Positions 8,739 to 17,480 of a DNA stretch of 64,000 nucleotides are shown here, in pieces (the stretch's first letter is position 1; every line of letters begins with the position of its first letter). The stretch lies in contig NZ_JACDTZ010000001.1 of the NCBI RefSeq assembly GCF_013978595.1, forward strand, positions 124,001 to 188,000, given 5' to 3'. The notes under the pieces are model-generated. The model searched no databases and was not told the DNA's origin. It was given only the letters and a program-made list of their open reading frames with translations. The DNA is from Corynebacterium haematomassiliense (GTDB lineage: Bacteria; Actinomycetota; Actinomycetes; Mycobacteriales; Mycobacteriaceae). A program made the position numbers and the translations under genes.

Positions 8739-9980
8739 CTAATCTGCTTGCGTGGTGGACATGGAGGCGGCGCTAATGGAGCCGTCGCCGACGCGGATGC
8801 GCAGCTGCGATCCGGGAGGGGACTGGTCGATGGAGGTGACAACTTCGGCGTCGGAGCCGTCACGGGGCAGCACCTGCACCACGGCGTAGCCGCGGGCGAG
8901 CGTCGCCGACGGCCCCAACGCCGAGACCTGGGCGCGCAAGCCCCGCACCTGCTGCGTTTCGCGCTGCAGCAGGTGGGACACGTCGCGGCGGATCAGGGCG
9001 GTGGCGCGCTCGATCTCCTCGCGGCGGCGGGTAATGGCCATCATCGGGTCGGCGAGCGCCGGGCGCGAGCGCACCGAAGCCAGGCCGTCGCGTTCGCGTT
9101 GGACCCATCCGCGCAGGGCGGCGGCCATGCGGGCACGTGCTTCGTCGATAAGCAATCGCTCCTGGGCGACATCGGGGACCGCGCGCTTGGCAGCATCGGT
9201 GGGGGTGGCGGCGCGCACGTCCGCGACGTTGTCCAGCACCGGGTTGTCTGGCTCGTGGCCGATCGCGGAGATCACAGGGGTGCCAAGCTTGACGACGGCA
9301 CGCTGCAGCGCCTCCTCCGAAAACGGGAGAAGGTCCTCCACGGACCCGCCGCCGCGGGCGACGATGATCACGTCCACCTCAGGGTCCGCATCGAGTACCC
9401 CGAGCGCCTCGATCACCGCGGGCACGGTGGTGGGGCCCTGGACCGGGGTGTTGATGATCTCGAAGCGCACTTCCGGCCAACGGCCCTGCGCCACGGTGAC
9501 CACGTCGCGCTCGGCCGCGGAGCCGCGGCCGGTGATCAAACCGACCTTTGCGGGCAGGTAGGGCAGCGGCTTTTTGCGCGCGGGGTCGAACAGGCCCTCG
9601 GAGGCGAGCTGCTTGCGCAACGCCTCGATGCGGGCCAGCAGCTCGCCGGCACCGACGTGCCTGATCTCGGTCACGCGCATGGAAAACGTGCCGCGGCCCG
9701 GGTAGAAGGACGGTTTGCCCAGCACGACGACGCGGTCGCCGTCGTTAAGTGGCACCTGCATACCCGTGAGCAGCGAGGTTTCCGCGGTGAGCTGGACGCT
9801 GGCCTGCTCCTGGGTGTCGCGCAGCGTGAGGTAGGAATACCGCCACGTCGGCTTGGTGTTGACCTGGGTGAGCTGGCCTTCGATCCACAGCCAGCCGAGG
9901 CGCTCAATCCAGCCCTTCACCGAGGTGTTGAGCTTGGACACCGACCACGGCTGCTCCGGCGAGCTCTTCGAATCTGCCAC
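8739..9980 (-). CDS. xseA: Exodeoxyribonuclease VII large subunit
   Basis: This catalytic subunit of about 413 residues degrades single-stranded DNA bidirectionally. It has an N-terminal OB-fold ([24 protein letters not shown]) and the central nuclease region ([50 protein letters not shown]), then coiled coils that bind XseB. GTG 9980 is selected because AAAGGAG lies six bases upstream; longer in-frame starts lack a ribosome site. It is divergent from ispH. Confidence 0.93.
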   Translation of the reverse strand: MADSKSSPEQPWSVSKLNTSVKGWIERLGWLWIEGQLTQVNTKPTWRYSYLTLRDTQEQASVQLTAETSLLTGMQVPLNDGDRVVVLGKPSFYPGRGTFSMRVTEIRHVGAGELLARIEALRKQLASEGLFDPARKKPLPYLPAKVGLITGRGSAAERDVVTVAQGRWPEVRFEIINTPVQGPTTVPAVIEALGVLDADPEVDVIIVARGGGSVEDLLPFSEEALQRAVVKLGTPVISAIGHEPDNPVLDNVADVRAATPTDAAKRAVPDVAQERLLIDEARARMAAALRGWVQRERDGLASVRSRPALADPMMAITRRREEIERATALIRRDVSHLLQRETQQVRGLRAQVSALGPSATLARGYAVVQVLPRDGSDAEVVTSIDQSPPGSQLRIRVGDGSISAASMSTTQAD

Positions 9981-10075
9981 CGCATGCTCCTTTCCATTTG
10001 ACTTCTGCCACGTTACCCGGCGAGCCGACACGGCCCGCCTATTGTTTTTGACGCTGATTAGTTAGGGTTGGTTCC

Positions 10076-11053
10076 ATGACAGAACAGGGTAAAAAAGTCC
10101 TCCTCGCATCCCCCCGCGGCTACTGCGCCGGCGTCGACCGCGCCGTGGAGACCGTAGAGAAGGCCCTGGAGAAGTACGGTGCACCCGTCTACGTGCGCAA
10201 AGAGATCGTCCACAACAAGTACGTCGTGGAAACGCTGCAGGAACGCGGCGTGATCTTCGTCGACGAGACCGACGAGGTCCCCGAAGGCGCGCACCTGGTC
10301 TTCTCCGCCCACGGTGTTTCCCCGGCGGTGCGCGACTCCGCTAAGAGCCGCAACCTGCTCACCCTCGACGCGTCCTGCCCGCTGGTGACCAAGGTGCACA
10401 ACGAGGCCAAGCGCTTCGCCCGCGACGGCTACCACATCCTGCTCGTCGGCCACGAGGGCCACGAGGAAGTCGAGGGCACCGCCGGTGAGGCCCCGGAGAT
10501 CACGCACCTTGTCGACGGTGTGGACGGCGTGGACCGCCTGCCCGACTTCCCGGACGACCAGAAGCTGGTGTGGCTGTCCCAGACCACGCTTTCGGTGGAC
10601 GAGACGATGGTGATCGTGGACAAGCTGCACGAGCGCTACCCGAACCTGGAGAACCCGCCGAGCGACGACATCTGCTACGCCACCCAGAACCGCCAGGCCG
10701 CGGTCAAGGAGATCGCCCCGCGCTGCGAGCTGGTCATCGTGGTGGGCTCCCAGAACTCGTCGAACTCCCGCCGCCTGGTCGAGGTGGCGCTGGAAGCCGG
10801 CGCTCAGGCCTCCTACCTGGTGGACTACGCCTCCCAGATTAAGGACGAATGGTTCGACGGAGTGAACACCGTCGGCGTGACCTCGGGCGCGTCCGTGCCG
10901 GAGATCCTGGTCAAGGAGCTGGTGGAGGAGCTCGGCCGCCGCGGCTACGCGGACGCGGAGGAAGTGACCACCACCGTGGAGACCATCACGTTCTCCCTGC
11001 CGCGCGACCTGCGCCTGCCGCGCCGCGAAACCCCGGCGGTGGCGCAGGGGTAA
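10076..11053 (+). CDS. ispH: 4-hydroxy-3-methylbut-2-enyl diphosphate reductase
   Basis: This 325-residue iron-sulfur enzyme catalyses the last MEP-pathway step, making IPP and DMAPP for isoprenoids such as decaprenyl phosphate and menaquinone. The three cluster cysteines are visible in [20 protein letters not shown] and [10 protein letters not shown], and the active-site glutamate/threonine segment is [13 protein letters not shown]. The length matches the family. It converges with the DUF6542 gene, with no terminator visible in the 18-base gap. Confidence 0.96.
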   Translation: MTEQGKKVLLASPRGYCAGVDRAVETVEKALEKYGAPVYVRKEIVHNKYVVETLQERGVIFVDETDEVPEGAHLVFSAHGVSPAVRDSAKSRNLLTLDASCPLVTKVHNEAKRFARDGYHILLVGHEGHEEVEGTAGEAPEITHLVDGVDGVDRLPDFPDDQKLVWLSQTTLSVDETMVIVDKLHERYPNLENPPSDDICYATQNRQAAVKEIAPRCELVIVVGSQNSSNSRRLVEVALEAGAQASYLVDYASQIKDEWFDGVNTVGVTSGASVPEILVKELVEELGRRGYADAEEVTTTVETITFSLPRDLRLPRRETPAVAQG

Positions 11054-11071
11054 GGCGCTCGGGGCTCGCTG

Positions 11072-11758
11072 TTAGCCCTTGTAGAGGTCCTCGCCGAGCC
11101 GGTCCGCAATCGAAGTGGAGCCGGACCGCGGGGACTTTTTCTGTGCCCGCTCGGTGCGCCCGGCGCGCTCGGCCCGCTTCAGGCTGCGCTCAGAATCGGC
11201 GCGGCGCAGAAGCTCGTCCACAGACACCGCCTTGGCGCGCTCGCGGGCGCGGCGCCCCTCGGAATTCGTGCGGCGGTTGCTGCGGTTGATCCGGGTGCGC
11301 TCGGCGGTCTCGCGGCGCAGCAGCTGCGCGTTGTGGCGCTTGATCAAGCGGATGCGCACAAACGCGATGACGATCGAGCCCAGCGTGACGGCGAACAGCA
11401 CCGGAAACAGCTCCGTGACCGGGTAGAACACCAGCAGCAGCGCGGCCTTGCCGGAGGAGCCGCCGGCCGCGATCTCGGTGCGCGACATCACCCAGCCAGC
11501 GACCACCACCGCGATCACGAACAGGATCGGCGCGCTGGCCACGTTGAGGAACAGCCCCCGCGGGTTGACCAGTGTGGCCACCACAATCACCGCGACGGCG
11601 TACAGGGCCAGAAACGGCCAGCCGATCACCCCGGTGGAAAGCGACAGCAGCACGCCGGTGAACAGCGCGGCGAAGATGATGCCAATGCCGGACCCCGTGG
11701 GCAACCCGTGAAACGTTGCGGACGGGGAGGTTGAGTTCCGGTGAGAGACATGCGACAC
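11072..11758 (-). CDS. DUF6542 membrane protein
   Basis: This protein of about 228 residues has four hydrophobic segments in its first half (GIGIIFAALFTGVLL..., FLALYAVAVIVVATLV, ILFVIAVVVAGWVMS, LFAVTLGSIVIAFVRI) and a highly basic, arginine-rich C-terminal tail of about 90 residues, likely cytoplasmic and possibly nucleic-acid- or membrane-interacting. Position next to ispH and ychF matches the actinobacterial DUF6542 family; function is unknown. GTG 11758 is chosen: the hexamer TAGACT ends eight bases upstream, and its TAG is the stop codon of rmuC. Confidence 0.68.
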   Translation of the reverse strand: MSHVSHRNSTSPSATFHGLPTGSGIGIIFAALFTGVLLSLSTGVIGWPFLALYAVAVIVVATLVNPRGLFLNVASAPILFVIAVVVAGWVMSRTEIAAGGSSGKAALLLVFYPVTELFPVLFAVTLGSIVIAFVRIRLIKRHNAQLLRRETAERTRINRSNRRTNSEGRRARERAKAVSVDELLRRADSERSLKRAERAGRTERAQKKSPRSGSTSIADRLGEDLYKG

Positions 11759-11769
11759 GCCAGACGAGT

Positions 11770-12816
11770 CTACTCGCCGGTGTGCTCGGCAGCGTGCCGG
11801 GCACGCGAAGAGACCGGTTTCAGTGCCGGGGCCTCGCCGCGCCGCGACGGCACTTGGGCTTCTTCCAGCTTGCGGGCGGTGACCATCACGCGCGAATCCA
11901 TCGACGCCAGCGTGGCGTTGTACGCCTCCACCGCCTTGTCCAACGACGAGCCGACCCGGTTGTAGTGCTCCGCCATGGTGGCCAAGCGCTGGTGCAGCTG
12001 CCCGCCTAAGCGCTGGATTTCCTTCGCGGCGTCGTTGAGCGATTCCTGCCGCCACCCCAGCGCCACGGTGCGCAGTAGCGCAAACAGGGTGGTGGGGGTG
12101 GCGATGACCACGTCGCGGGCGAAGGCGTAGTCCAACAGTTCGGGGTCGATGGAAAGTGCCGCGTCCAGGAACGGGTCCGCCGGCACGAACAGCACAACGA
12201 AGTCCGGGGTGGGCTGGAACGCTTCGATGTAGGACTTCGCAGACAACGTGTCCACGTGCGCGCGCACCAGGTGGGCGTGGCGGCGCATGAACGCCTGGCG
12301 CTCCTCCGGGTCCTCGGTGCCCAGCGCGTCCAGGTATGCCTGGAACGGCACCTTCGCGTCGACGACGATGTTTCTGCCCTGTGTGAGGCGGATGATCATG
12401 TCGGGGCGGACGCGTGAGCCGTCGATAAGCATGTGCTCCTGGGTGTCAAAATCGACGTGCTCGAGCATGCCGCCGAGCTCAACTACCCGCTCGAGCTGGA
12501 TTTCGCCCCAGCGGCCGCGGGTCTGCGGGGAGCGCAGGGCGGTGATGAGCTGGTCGGTGCGGTCGCCCAGGCGTGCCGACGTGCGCCCGATCGCCTGCAC
12601 CTGGCCCGCCAGCGAGGATGCGGAGACGGCCTGCTGCTTGTCCATCTCGTCGAGCTGCTCGCGCATGTCTTTCAGCGCGCGGGCGACTGGGCGCAGGTCC
12701 TGCGGCGGCTGTTGCGGGGTGGAGCGGCGCATCCAGGCTGCGCCGGTGAACACGCCGGCGATGAAGCCCGCGAGCAGGCCGGTGGCGAGGATCAAAAGCA
12801 CGGTGGCGGTCGACAT
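11770..12816 (-). CDS. rmuC: DNA recombination protein RmuC
   Basis: This 348-residue RmuC-family protein has an N-terminal transmembrane helix (TVLLILATGLLAGFIAGVF), a coiled-coil segment (residues 40-90) and a PD-(D/E)XK-like nuclease fold (RGRWGEIQLERVVELGGM, DGSRVRPDMIIRL, IVVDAKVPFQAYL). Family members limit inversions at short inverted repeats, probably by cutting DNA structures. An occurrence of the repeated 11-mer CGTCGATAAGC lies within it at 12420. Its stop codon forms part of the putative promoter of the downstream gene. Confidence 0.9.
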   Translation of the reverse strand: MSTATVLLILATGLLAGFIAGVFTGAAWMRRSTPQQPPQDLRPVARALKDMREQLDEMDKQQAVSASSLAGQVQAIGRTSARLGDRTDQLITALRSPQTRGRWGEIQLERVVELGGMLEHVDFDTQEHMLIDGSRVRPDMIIRLTQGRNIVVDAKVPFQAYLDALGTEDPEERQAFMRRHAHLVRAHVDTLSAKSYIEAFQPTPDFVVLFVPADPFLDAALSIDPELLDYAFARDVVIATPTTLFALLRTVALGWRQESLNDAAKEIQRLGGQLHQRLATMAEHYNRVGSSLDKAVEAYNATLASMDSRVMVTARKLEEAQVPSRRGEAPALKPVSSRARHAAEHTGE

Positions 12817-12847
12817 AGCTGGCAGTCAACCACACCCGCCCGACACG

Positions 12848-14236
12848 CTAACGCTCGGGTTCGCTCATATGTTCGCTTGGGGTGTCTCTGCTGCTATCGC
12901 CCGACTGCCACCCGCGCAACCGCTCGAGGCCGCTGTCGCGCAGTTTGCGCAGGCTGGAGGTGCCGAAGCGCTCGGTGTGCTCGGTGTGGTCGTCTGCCTC
13001 CTCGTCCGCCACAGGTGCGCTGACCCATTCGCGCTCGCCGCGCCACTCCTGGCGCTTGTGCACCGAGTCCTTCTCCGCGATCTCCGCGATGACGCGGCCT
13101 TCGTCGGTGGTGAATTCGATGTCATCTGCGCCCAGCTCGCCGGCGTTGATGCGCAGCACCTCCAGCAGGTAGCGGTACACCACCGCGACCATCGCGGCGG
13201 CCGGTACCGCGAGGAAGGCGCCGACCAGGCCGAACAGCGCGCCGCCGACGGTCACGGAGACCAGCACGATCACCGGGTGCAGGTTCATCGCCCGCGACTG
13301 CAGCATGGGGGAGAGCACGTTGCCCTCCAGCTGCTGGGTGGCCAGCACGATCGCCAGCACGATCAACGCCTTGGTGAACCCGAGGGTGACCAGCGCGATC
13401 AGCACCGCCAACACGCCTGCCACAACGGCACCGACGATCGGGATGAAACCCAACACAAAGGTGATCACCGCCAAGGTAAACGCCATGGGCACGCCCACGA
13501 TGGCGATGCCGGTGCCGATCACGATGGCATCAACGAGCGAGCACACCGCCTGCGCGCGGATAAAGCCGGACAGGGTGTTCCATGCGCGGGTGAGCAGCTC
13601 GGTGAGGTAGAGGCCCGTGCGCCCGCCGGTTGCGCCACGCAGCCACGGGAGGAACCGGTGGCCGTCCTTGAGAAAGAAGAAGGTCAGCACGAACAGCACC
13701 ATGAGGGTCACCGACAGACCCGCTGCGGTGTTGATGCCGGAGAACACCCCGCCGGCGATCGCGCCCGCCTGGTTCTGGATCCACCGCTGGATCTCGTTGA
13801 CGCCCTCGTTGAGGTTTTCTGGGTCCATGTTCAGCGGAGGGCCCTGCGCCCATAGCTGAAGGCGCTGAATGCCCTCGAACGCCTGGATGTACAGCAGGCG
13901 AGACTGGCCCACGATGTCCGGGGCGATCAACATGCCGATAAATGCCAGCACCCCGAAGAACAACAGCATCGTCAACAGGGCGGCGAGGCCGGAGGGGACC
14001 CTTTGGCGTCGTAAAGCAGCTGCGATTGGGGCGAGCACGGTGCACACGATGAGCGCGATGACGACCGGTAAAACACCGGCCCAAAACGTGCCGATAAGCT
14101 GGCCCACCGCGTACAAAAACACCGCGATGACCAGGATGCGCAGCGTAAACTTCGCCGTCGACGCGAGCCAGTCGTTGAACACGACGTTGCGGTCCACGCG
14201 GTCGTCGCGCACGGCGGTCTGGATCGGTTCACTCAC
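12848..14236 (-). CDS. AI-2E family (PerM-like) membrane transporter
   Basis: This 462-residue protein has about eight transmembrane helices in the PF01594 arrangement, including the conserved GFIPIVGAVVAGVLAVLIAL region, and a charged C-terminal cytoplasmic tail of about 110 residues. Family members include the autoinducer-2 exporter TqsA and Na+/H+ antiporters, so the substrate is uncertain. GTG 14236 is preferred over ATG 14260 or 14245 because CATAAT ends seven bases upstream, the leaderless pattern seen repeatedly here. It is divergent from ychF. Confidence 0.82.
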   Translation of the reverse strand: MSEPIQTAVRDDRVDRNVVFNDWLASTAKFTLRILVIAVFLYAVGQLIGTFWAGVLPVVIALIVCTVLAPIAAALRRQRVPSGLAALLTMLLFFGVLAFIGMLIAPDIVGQSRLLYIQAFEGIQRLQLWAQGPPLNMDPENLNEGVNEIQRWIQNQAGAIAGGVFSGINTAAGLSVTLMVLFVLTFFFLKDGHRFLPWLRGATGGRTGLYLTELLTRAWNTLSGFIRAQAVCSLVDAIVIGTGIAIVGVPMAFTLAVITFVLGFIPIVGAVVAGVLAVLIALVTLGFTKALIVLAIVLATQQLEGNVLSPMLQSRAMNLHPVIVLVSVTVGGALFGLVGAFLAVPAAAMVAVVYRYLLEVLRINAGELGADDIEFTTDEGRVIAEIAEKDSVHKRQEWRGEREWVSAPVADEEADDHTEHTERFGTSSLRKLRDSGLERLRGWQSGDSSRDTPSEHMSEPER

Positions 14237-14331
14237 GCGCACCATTATGCCCCATTGCATTTTGCTTTGCGACGGCCCACCTCACGGCCCCCCTCCGAAC
14301 CCCGCGCAAGCCTCCGCTAGGATGTTGCGAC

Positions 14332-15420
14332 GTGAGCCTTACTCTTGGAATTGTCGGTCTGCCCAACGTTGGCAAGTCCACCCTGTTTAACGCCCTGACT
14401 CGCAACGAGGTGTTGGCCGCGAACTACCCGTTCGCCACCATCGAGCCCAACGTGGGCCTGGTGGAGCTGCCGGATCCGCGCCTGGACCGGCTGGCGGAGA
14501 TCTTCGACTCGGAGCGCGTGCTGCCCGCTACCGTGTCCTTCGTGGACATCGCCGGCATTGTCAAGGGCGCCTCCGAAGGCGAAGGCATGGGCAACGCGTT
14601 TCTGGCCAACATCCGCGAGGCGGACGCGATCTGCCAGGTCGTGCGCGCGTTTTCCGACGACAACGTCATCCACGTCGACGGCAAAGTCGACCCGTCCTCG
14701 GACATCGAGGTCATCAACACCGAGCTGATTCTCGCCGACCTGCAGACCATTGAAAAGGCCCTGCCGCGCCTGGAAAAGGACGGCCGCAAGGACAAGGACG
14801 TCGCCGCCCAGGCCGAGGAAGCCAAGAAGGCGCAGGCCGTGCTCGAGGACGGCCGCACCCTCTTCGCCGCCTCCAAGGGTGGGGAAGTGGACCTGGCGCT
14901 GCTGCACCACCTGCACCTGATGACCGCGAAGCCGTTCCTCTACGTGTTCAACTCCGACGAGGACGTGCTCACCGACGACGCGCGCAAGCAGGAGCTGCGC
15001 GACCTGGTCGCCCCCGCCGAGGCCGTCTTCCTGGACGCCCAGACCGAGACCGAGCTTTTGGAGCTTGACGACGAAGACGCCGCCGAGCTCCTCGCCGCCG
15101 TCGGCCAAGACGAACCGGGCCTGCAGACCCTGGCGAAGGCCGGCTTCGACACCCTCGGCCTGCAGACCTACCTCACCGCCGGCCCGAAGGAGGCCCGCGC
15201 CTGGACGATCCGCAAGGGCGACACCGCCCCGAAGGCCGCCGGCGTGATCCACTCCGACTTTGAAAAGGGCTTCATCAAGGCCGAGATCGTCGGCTTCGAC
15301 GACCTGGACGCGGCAGGCTCGATGGCCGACGCCCGCGCCGCCGGCAAGGTCCGCCAGGAAGGCAAGGATTACGTCATGGTCGACGGTGACGTCGTCGAGT
15401 TTAAGTTCAATGTTAGCTAA
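14332..15420 (+). CDS. ychF: Redox-regulated ATPase YchF (OLA1 family)
   Basis: This 362-residue P-loop ATPase binds ribosomes and modulates oxidative stress responses. It has the Walker A/G1 motif GLPNVGKST, the helical insertion around residues 130-200 and the C-terminal TGS domain ending in DVVEFKFNVS. GTG 14332 follows TAGGAT by eight bases (leaderless). The usual family end is ...EFKFNV-stop; here the final Ser codon and TAA come after the point where the island junction lies, so the C-terminus appears to be completed by island DNA. Three further copies of the codons for VEFKFNV follow downstream. Confidence 0.95.
   Translation: MSLTLGIVGLPNVGKSTLFNALTRNEVLAANYPFATIEPNVGLVELPDPRLDRLAEIFDSERVLPATVSFVDIAGIVKGASEGEGMGNAFLANIREADAICQVVRAFSDDNVIHVDGKVDPSSDIEVINTELILADLQTIEKALPRLEKDGRKDKDVAAQAEEAKKAQAVLEDGRTLFAASKGGEVDLALLHHLHLMTAKPFLYVFNSDEDVLTDDARKQELRDLVAPAEAVFLDAQTETELLELDDEDAAELLAAVGQDEPGLQTLAKAGFDTLGLQTYLTAGPKEARAWTIRKGDTAPKAAGVIHSDFEKGFIKAEIVGFDDLDAAGSMADARAAGKVRQEGKDYVMVDGDVVEFKFNVS
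15397..15413 (+). repeat. ychF 3'-end repeat A (left island junction)
   Basis: GAGTTTAAGTTCAATGT, codons for EFKFNV of the intact ychF. The three other copies are at 17738, 19102 and 24491. They share the consensus GARTTYAARTTYAATGT and differ only at third codon positions. This copy is followed by TAGCTAA, which adds a serine before the stop. Confidence 0.85.
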
Positions 15421-15438
15421 GGGCCTTATTAAAAGCGT

Positions 15439-15690
15439 TTGGCAACACGCGCTCCTATTTACGATCGTATCTCGCGAGACGCTGACGTGGATGGCCTCAC
15501 CATCGACCGGCAGCGTCAGGACTGTGAAGCCATTGCAAAGCAGCGTGGCTTGGACGTTGGACATAGGACATAACTACGTCGATCAGTCCATTTCCGCGTC
15601 AAAGAAGAATGTGGCTCGCCCCGACTACGACGCCATGGTGGCATCCTTTGAACGCGGCGAAATCGACGCGATCATCTGCTGGGACCTCGA
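15439..15690 (+). pseudogene. Serine site-specific recombinase, N-terminal remnant with frameshift
   Basis: From TTG 15439 the frame reads a resolvase-type start: APIYDRISRDADVDGLTIDRQ, then RQDCEAIAKQRGLDVG. After a stop at 15568-15570, a shifted frame continues with YVDQSISASKKNVARPDYDA and ERGEIDAIICWDLE. This is the order of the catalytic N-terminal domain of large serine integrases (IYxRIS; QRxDC; DxxISA; RPxxxxM; DAIICWD). The usual 350 or more further residues are absent. Position 18 bases after ychF fits an integrase next to its own attachment site. Confidence 0.75.
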
Positions 15691-15731
15691 ACTACCCGCC
15701 CCACGTCGGTGGGTAGTCCGATCAGTCGGAC
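15691..15731. repeat. Two adjacent palindromes
   Basis: ACTACCC (15691-15697) pairs with GGGTAGT (15711-15717), and directly overlapping it GTCCGA (15716-15721) pairs with TCGGAC (15726-15731). They mark the point where the recombinase similarity stops. They could be a terminator pair or the worn end of a lost transposable element; no T-run follows. Confidence 0.45.
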
Positions 15732-15923
15732 AAAACTACTCCCGCACCACAGCGTAATAAGGGGTGCACCTTAAAAAACATCCGGAGGTGGGGGTAACTC
15801 CCCCTCGTTGCCCAGAGACAAAAATACGCCAGTGGCGTCTGTACGACGAGCCGAAGGTAGGACAAATTCCAATCCAGAGAGGTCTTGCACTGTTGCGGTG
15901 CGGTTGTCTTCTTTCTCACCGTA

Positions 15924-15953
15924 TTGGACCCTGCGAAATTAATTGGATACGAT
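15924..15953 (+). promoter_or_regulatory. Promoter of erm(X) leader
   Basis: TTGGAC (15924-15929) and TACGAT (15948-15953) with an 18-base spacer lie just upstream of the leader peptide ATG at 15960. Confidence 0.55.
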
Positions 15954-15959
15954 AGGCCC

Positions 15960-16007
15960 ATGTTGATTTCAGGTTCCGTTTTCATGCGGCCGCTCACCAG
16001 CCGCTAA
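15960..16007 (+). CDS. ermXL: Erm(X) leader peptide (translational attenuator)
   Basis: A 15-codon open frame encodes MLISGSVFMRPLTSR and ends 101 bases before erm(X). It closely resembles the remembered ErmX leader of pNG2/Tn5432 (MLISG...R). Macrolide-stalled ribosomes on such leaders expose the erm ribosome site by refolding the RNA. Inverted segments downstream (CCGCTAAGGCGG, and the pair CCGGGCGGCC / GCCCGG) fit an attenuator. ATG 15960 follows the -10 by only six bases, so the leader may itself be leaderless. Confidence 0.7.
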   Translation: MLISGSVFMRPLTSR

Positions 16008-16108
16008 GGCGGTTTTCTCCCTCCCGCAGGTTAGAAACCGCTCCGGTCCTTTAGCCGGGCGGCCATTTGCCATGCCCGGCTCCGTTTCAACTCCACGGAG
16101 CACACCTG

Positions 16109-16963
16109 ATGTCTACATACGGATACGGCCGTCACGAACATGGCCAAAATTTTCTCACAGACCACAAGATCATCAACTCCATCGTCGATCTTGTAAAACA
16201 AACCTCCGGCCCCATCATTGAGATCGGGCCAGGAAGCGGTGCCCTCACTCACCCGATATCCCACTTGGGGAGGGCAATAACGGCAGTTGAGGTAGACGCA
16301 AAACTAGCTGCCAAACTCACAAAAAAGACCGCCTCGGCGTCGGTCGAAGTGGTCCATGATGATTTCCTCAACTTCCCGTTACCCGCCACTCCCTGCGTCA
16401 TTGTGGGAAACATTCCCTTTCACCTCACCACTGCCATTCTTCGAAAGTTGTTGCATGCGCCGGCATGGACTGACGCTGTACTCCTCATGCAGTGGGAAGT
16501 CGCTCGCCGCCGGGCCGGGGTAGGTGCAAGCACGATGATGACGGCTCAGTGGTCCCCATGGTTCACGTTTCACCTTGGTTCCCGAGTACCAAGGTCTGCT
16601 TTCCGGCCACAGCCAAACGTTGACGGGGGGATCTTAGTGATCCGCCGGGTGGGTGACCCGAAGATCCCGATAGAGCAACGCAAAGCCTTTCAGGCGATGG
16701 TGCACACCGTTTTCACCGCCCGGGGACGCGGGATAGGGGAAATTCTCCGAAGGGCAGGGTTGTTTTCATCACGTTCAGAGACACAATCATGGTTGCGCTC
16801 GCGAGGAATCGACCCCGCAACCCTACCTCCCAGATTGCACACCAGCGACTGGATCGATCTCTTCCAGGTGACTGGTTCCTCTCCACCGCGCCATCGGCCC
16901 ATTTCACAATCGGGAAGTAGTCAACGCCCTCCTCAACGGAAAAATCGAGGCCGGCGGCGGTAA
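16109..16963 (+). CDS. erm(X): 23S rRNA (adenine-N6)-dimethyltransferase Erm(X)
   Basis: This 284-residue methyltransferase dimethylates A2058 of 23S rRNA and confers resistance to macrolides, lincosamides and streptogramin B. It shows the SAM-binding motif EIGPGSGALT, the acidic EVD motif, the catalytic NIPFHLT motif and the basic C-terminal tail characteristic of Erm(X) from corynebacteria and cutibacteria. Length is complete and no frameshift is present. CGGAG lies eight bases before ATG 16109. It is controlled by the leader peptide upstream and is lower in GC than neighbouring backbone genes, consistent with horizontal acquisition. Flanking Tn5432/IS1249 genes are not present. Confidence 0.94.
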   Translation: MSTYGYGRHEHGQNFLTDHKIINSIVDLVKQTSGPIIEIGPGSGALTHPISHLGRAITAVEVDAKLAAKLTKKTASASVEVVHDDFLNFPLPATPCVIVGNIPFHLTTAILRKLLHAPAWTDAVLLMQWEVARRRAGVGASTMMTAQWSPWFTFHLGSRVPRSAFRPQPNVDGGILVIRRVGDPKIPIEQRKAFQAMVHTVFTARGRGIGEILRRAGLFSSRSETQSWLRSRGIDPATLPPRLHTSDWIDLFQVTGSSPPRHRPISQSGSSQRPPQRKNRGRRR

Positions 16964-17018
16964 TCCCCCCACCATCAAAACCGAAATCCACCAGTAGTAG
17001 TGAACGACCCATGTTCGT

Positions 17019-17480
17019 CTACCGTGAGCCGCGTTTTGGCAGTGACGTGTTCTCGTCGGGCACAGTCATAGTTCCCGGCGTTGCCAGCGACAGGGTTCTA
17101 CACCCAGCAGCGGGACCGATCAAAATCACCCGCACGGGGAACGACCCTGCTGGTGGTTTCGATTTTGATGAAAGCGAGGAGACATAGCCCCTCGCCAACT
17201 CCCCGTAGCTGGCGAACAGTAGCTCCTGGCGCTGGCGCTCGTTGGTGAGTTTGCGTGCCACATCGAAAGCCTTATCGACTTCCCGGTCCAAGTTGTTGTG
17301 AGCCTTGAGCAGAATTGGGTCCATCGATAACGGGTTGTAGTGCTCCGCGAGTGACCGCTGGGGGTGCCGCTCGCGTGCCCGCAGCACCAACTGTCCAGCG
17401 TCGATGATTCGTTGCTGCGCCTTCTCATCTAGTTCACACAGAGCTGGTCCGCAGTTGTAGCTCCCGATGTACTCCGAAAA
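17019..17480 (-). pseudogene. C-terminal fragment of MmeI-like class I DNA methyltransferase
   Basis: Reading leftward, the open frame starts without an initiator around 17480 (FSEYIGSYNCGPALCELDEK) and continues through RARERHPQRSLAEHYNPLSM, then LLKAHNNLDREVDKAFDVAR and RQRQELLFASYGELA. This matches the remembered C-terminus of MmeI/type IIL and BREX-like SAM-dependent DNA methyltransferases, including the LAxxYxPLxMPxxLLKAHxxLDxxVD block. The methyltransferase and helicase parts are missing. It converges with erm(X) and is presumably non-functional debris of a restriction or phage-defence gene. Confidence 0.65.

Noticed and set aside
12248..13855. 535-codon plus-strand frame opposite rmuC and the AI-2E gene
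   Set aside because: It spans two real minus-strand genes and their gap, and its composition changes at the gene borders.
15764..15955. 63-codon plus-strand frame upstream of the erm(X) leader
   Set aside because: No ribosome site, no similarity; it ends at the leader promoter and appears to be chance.
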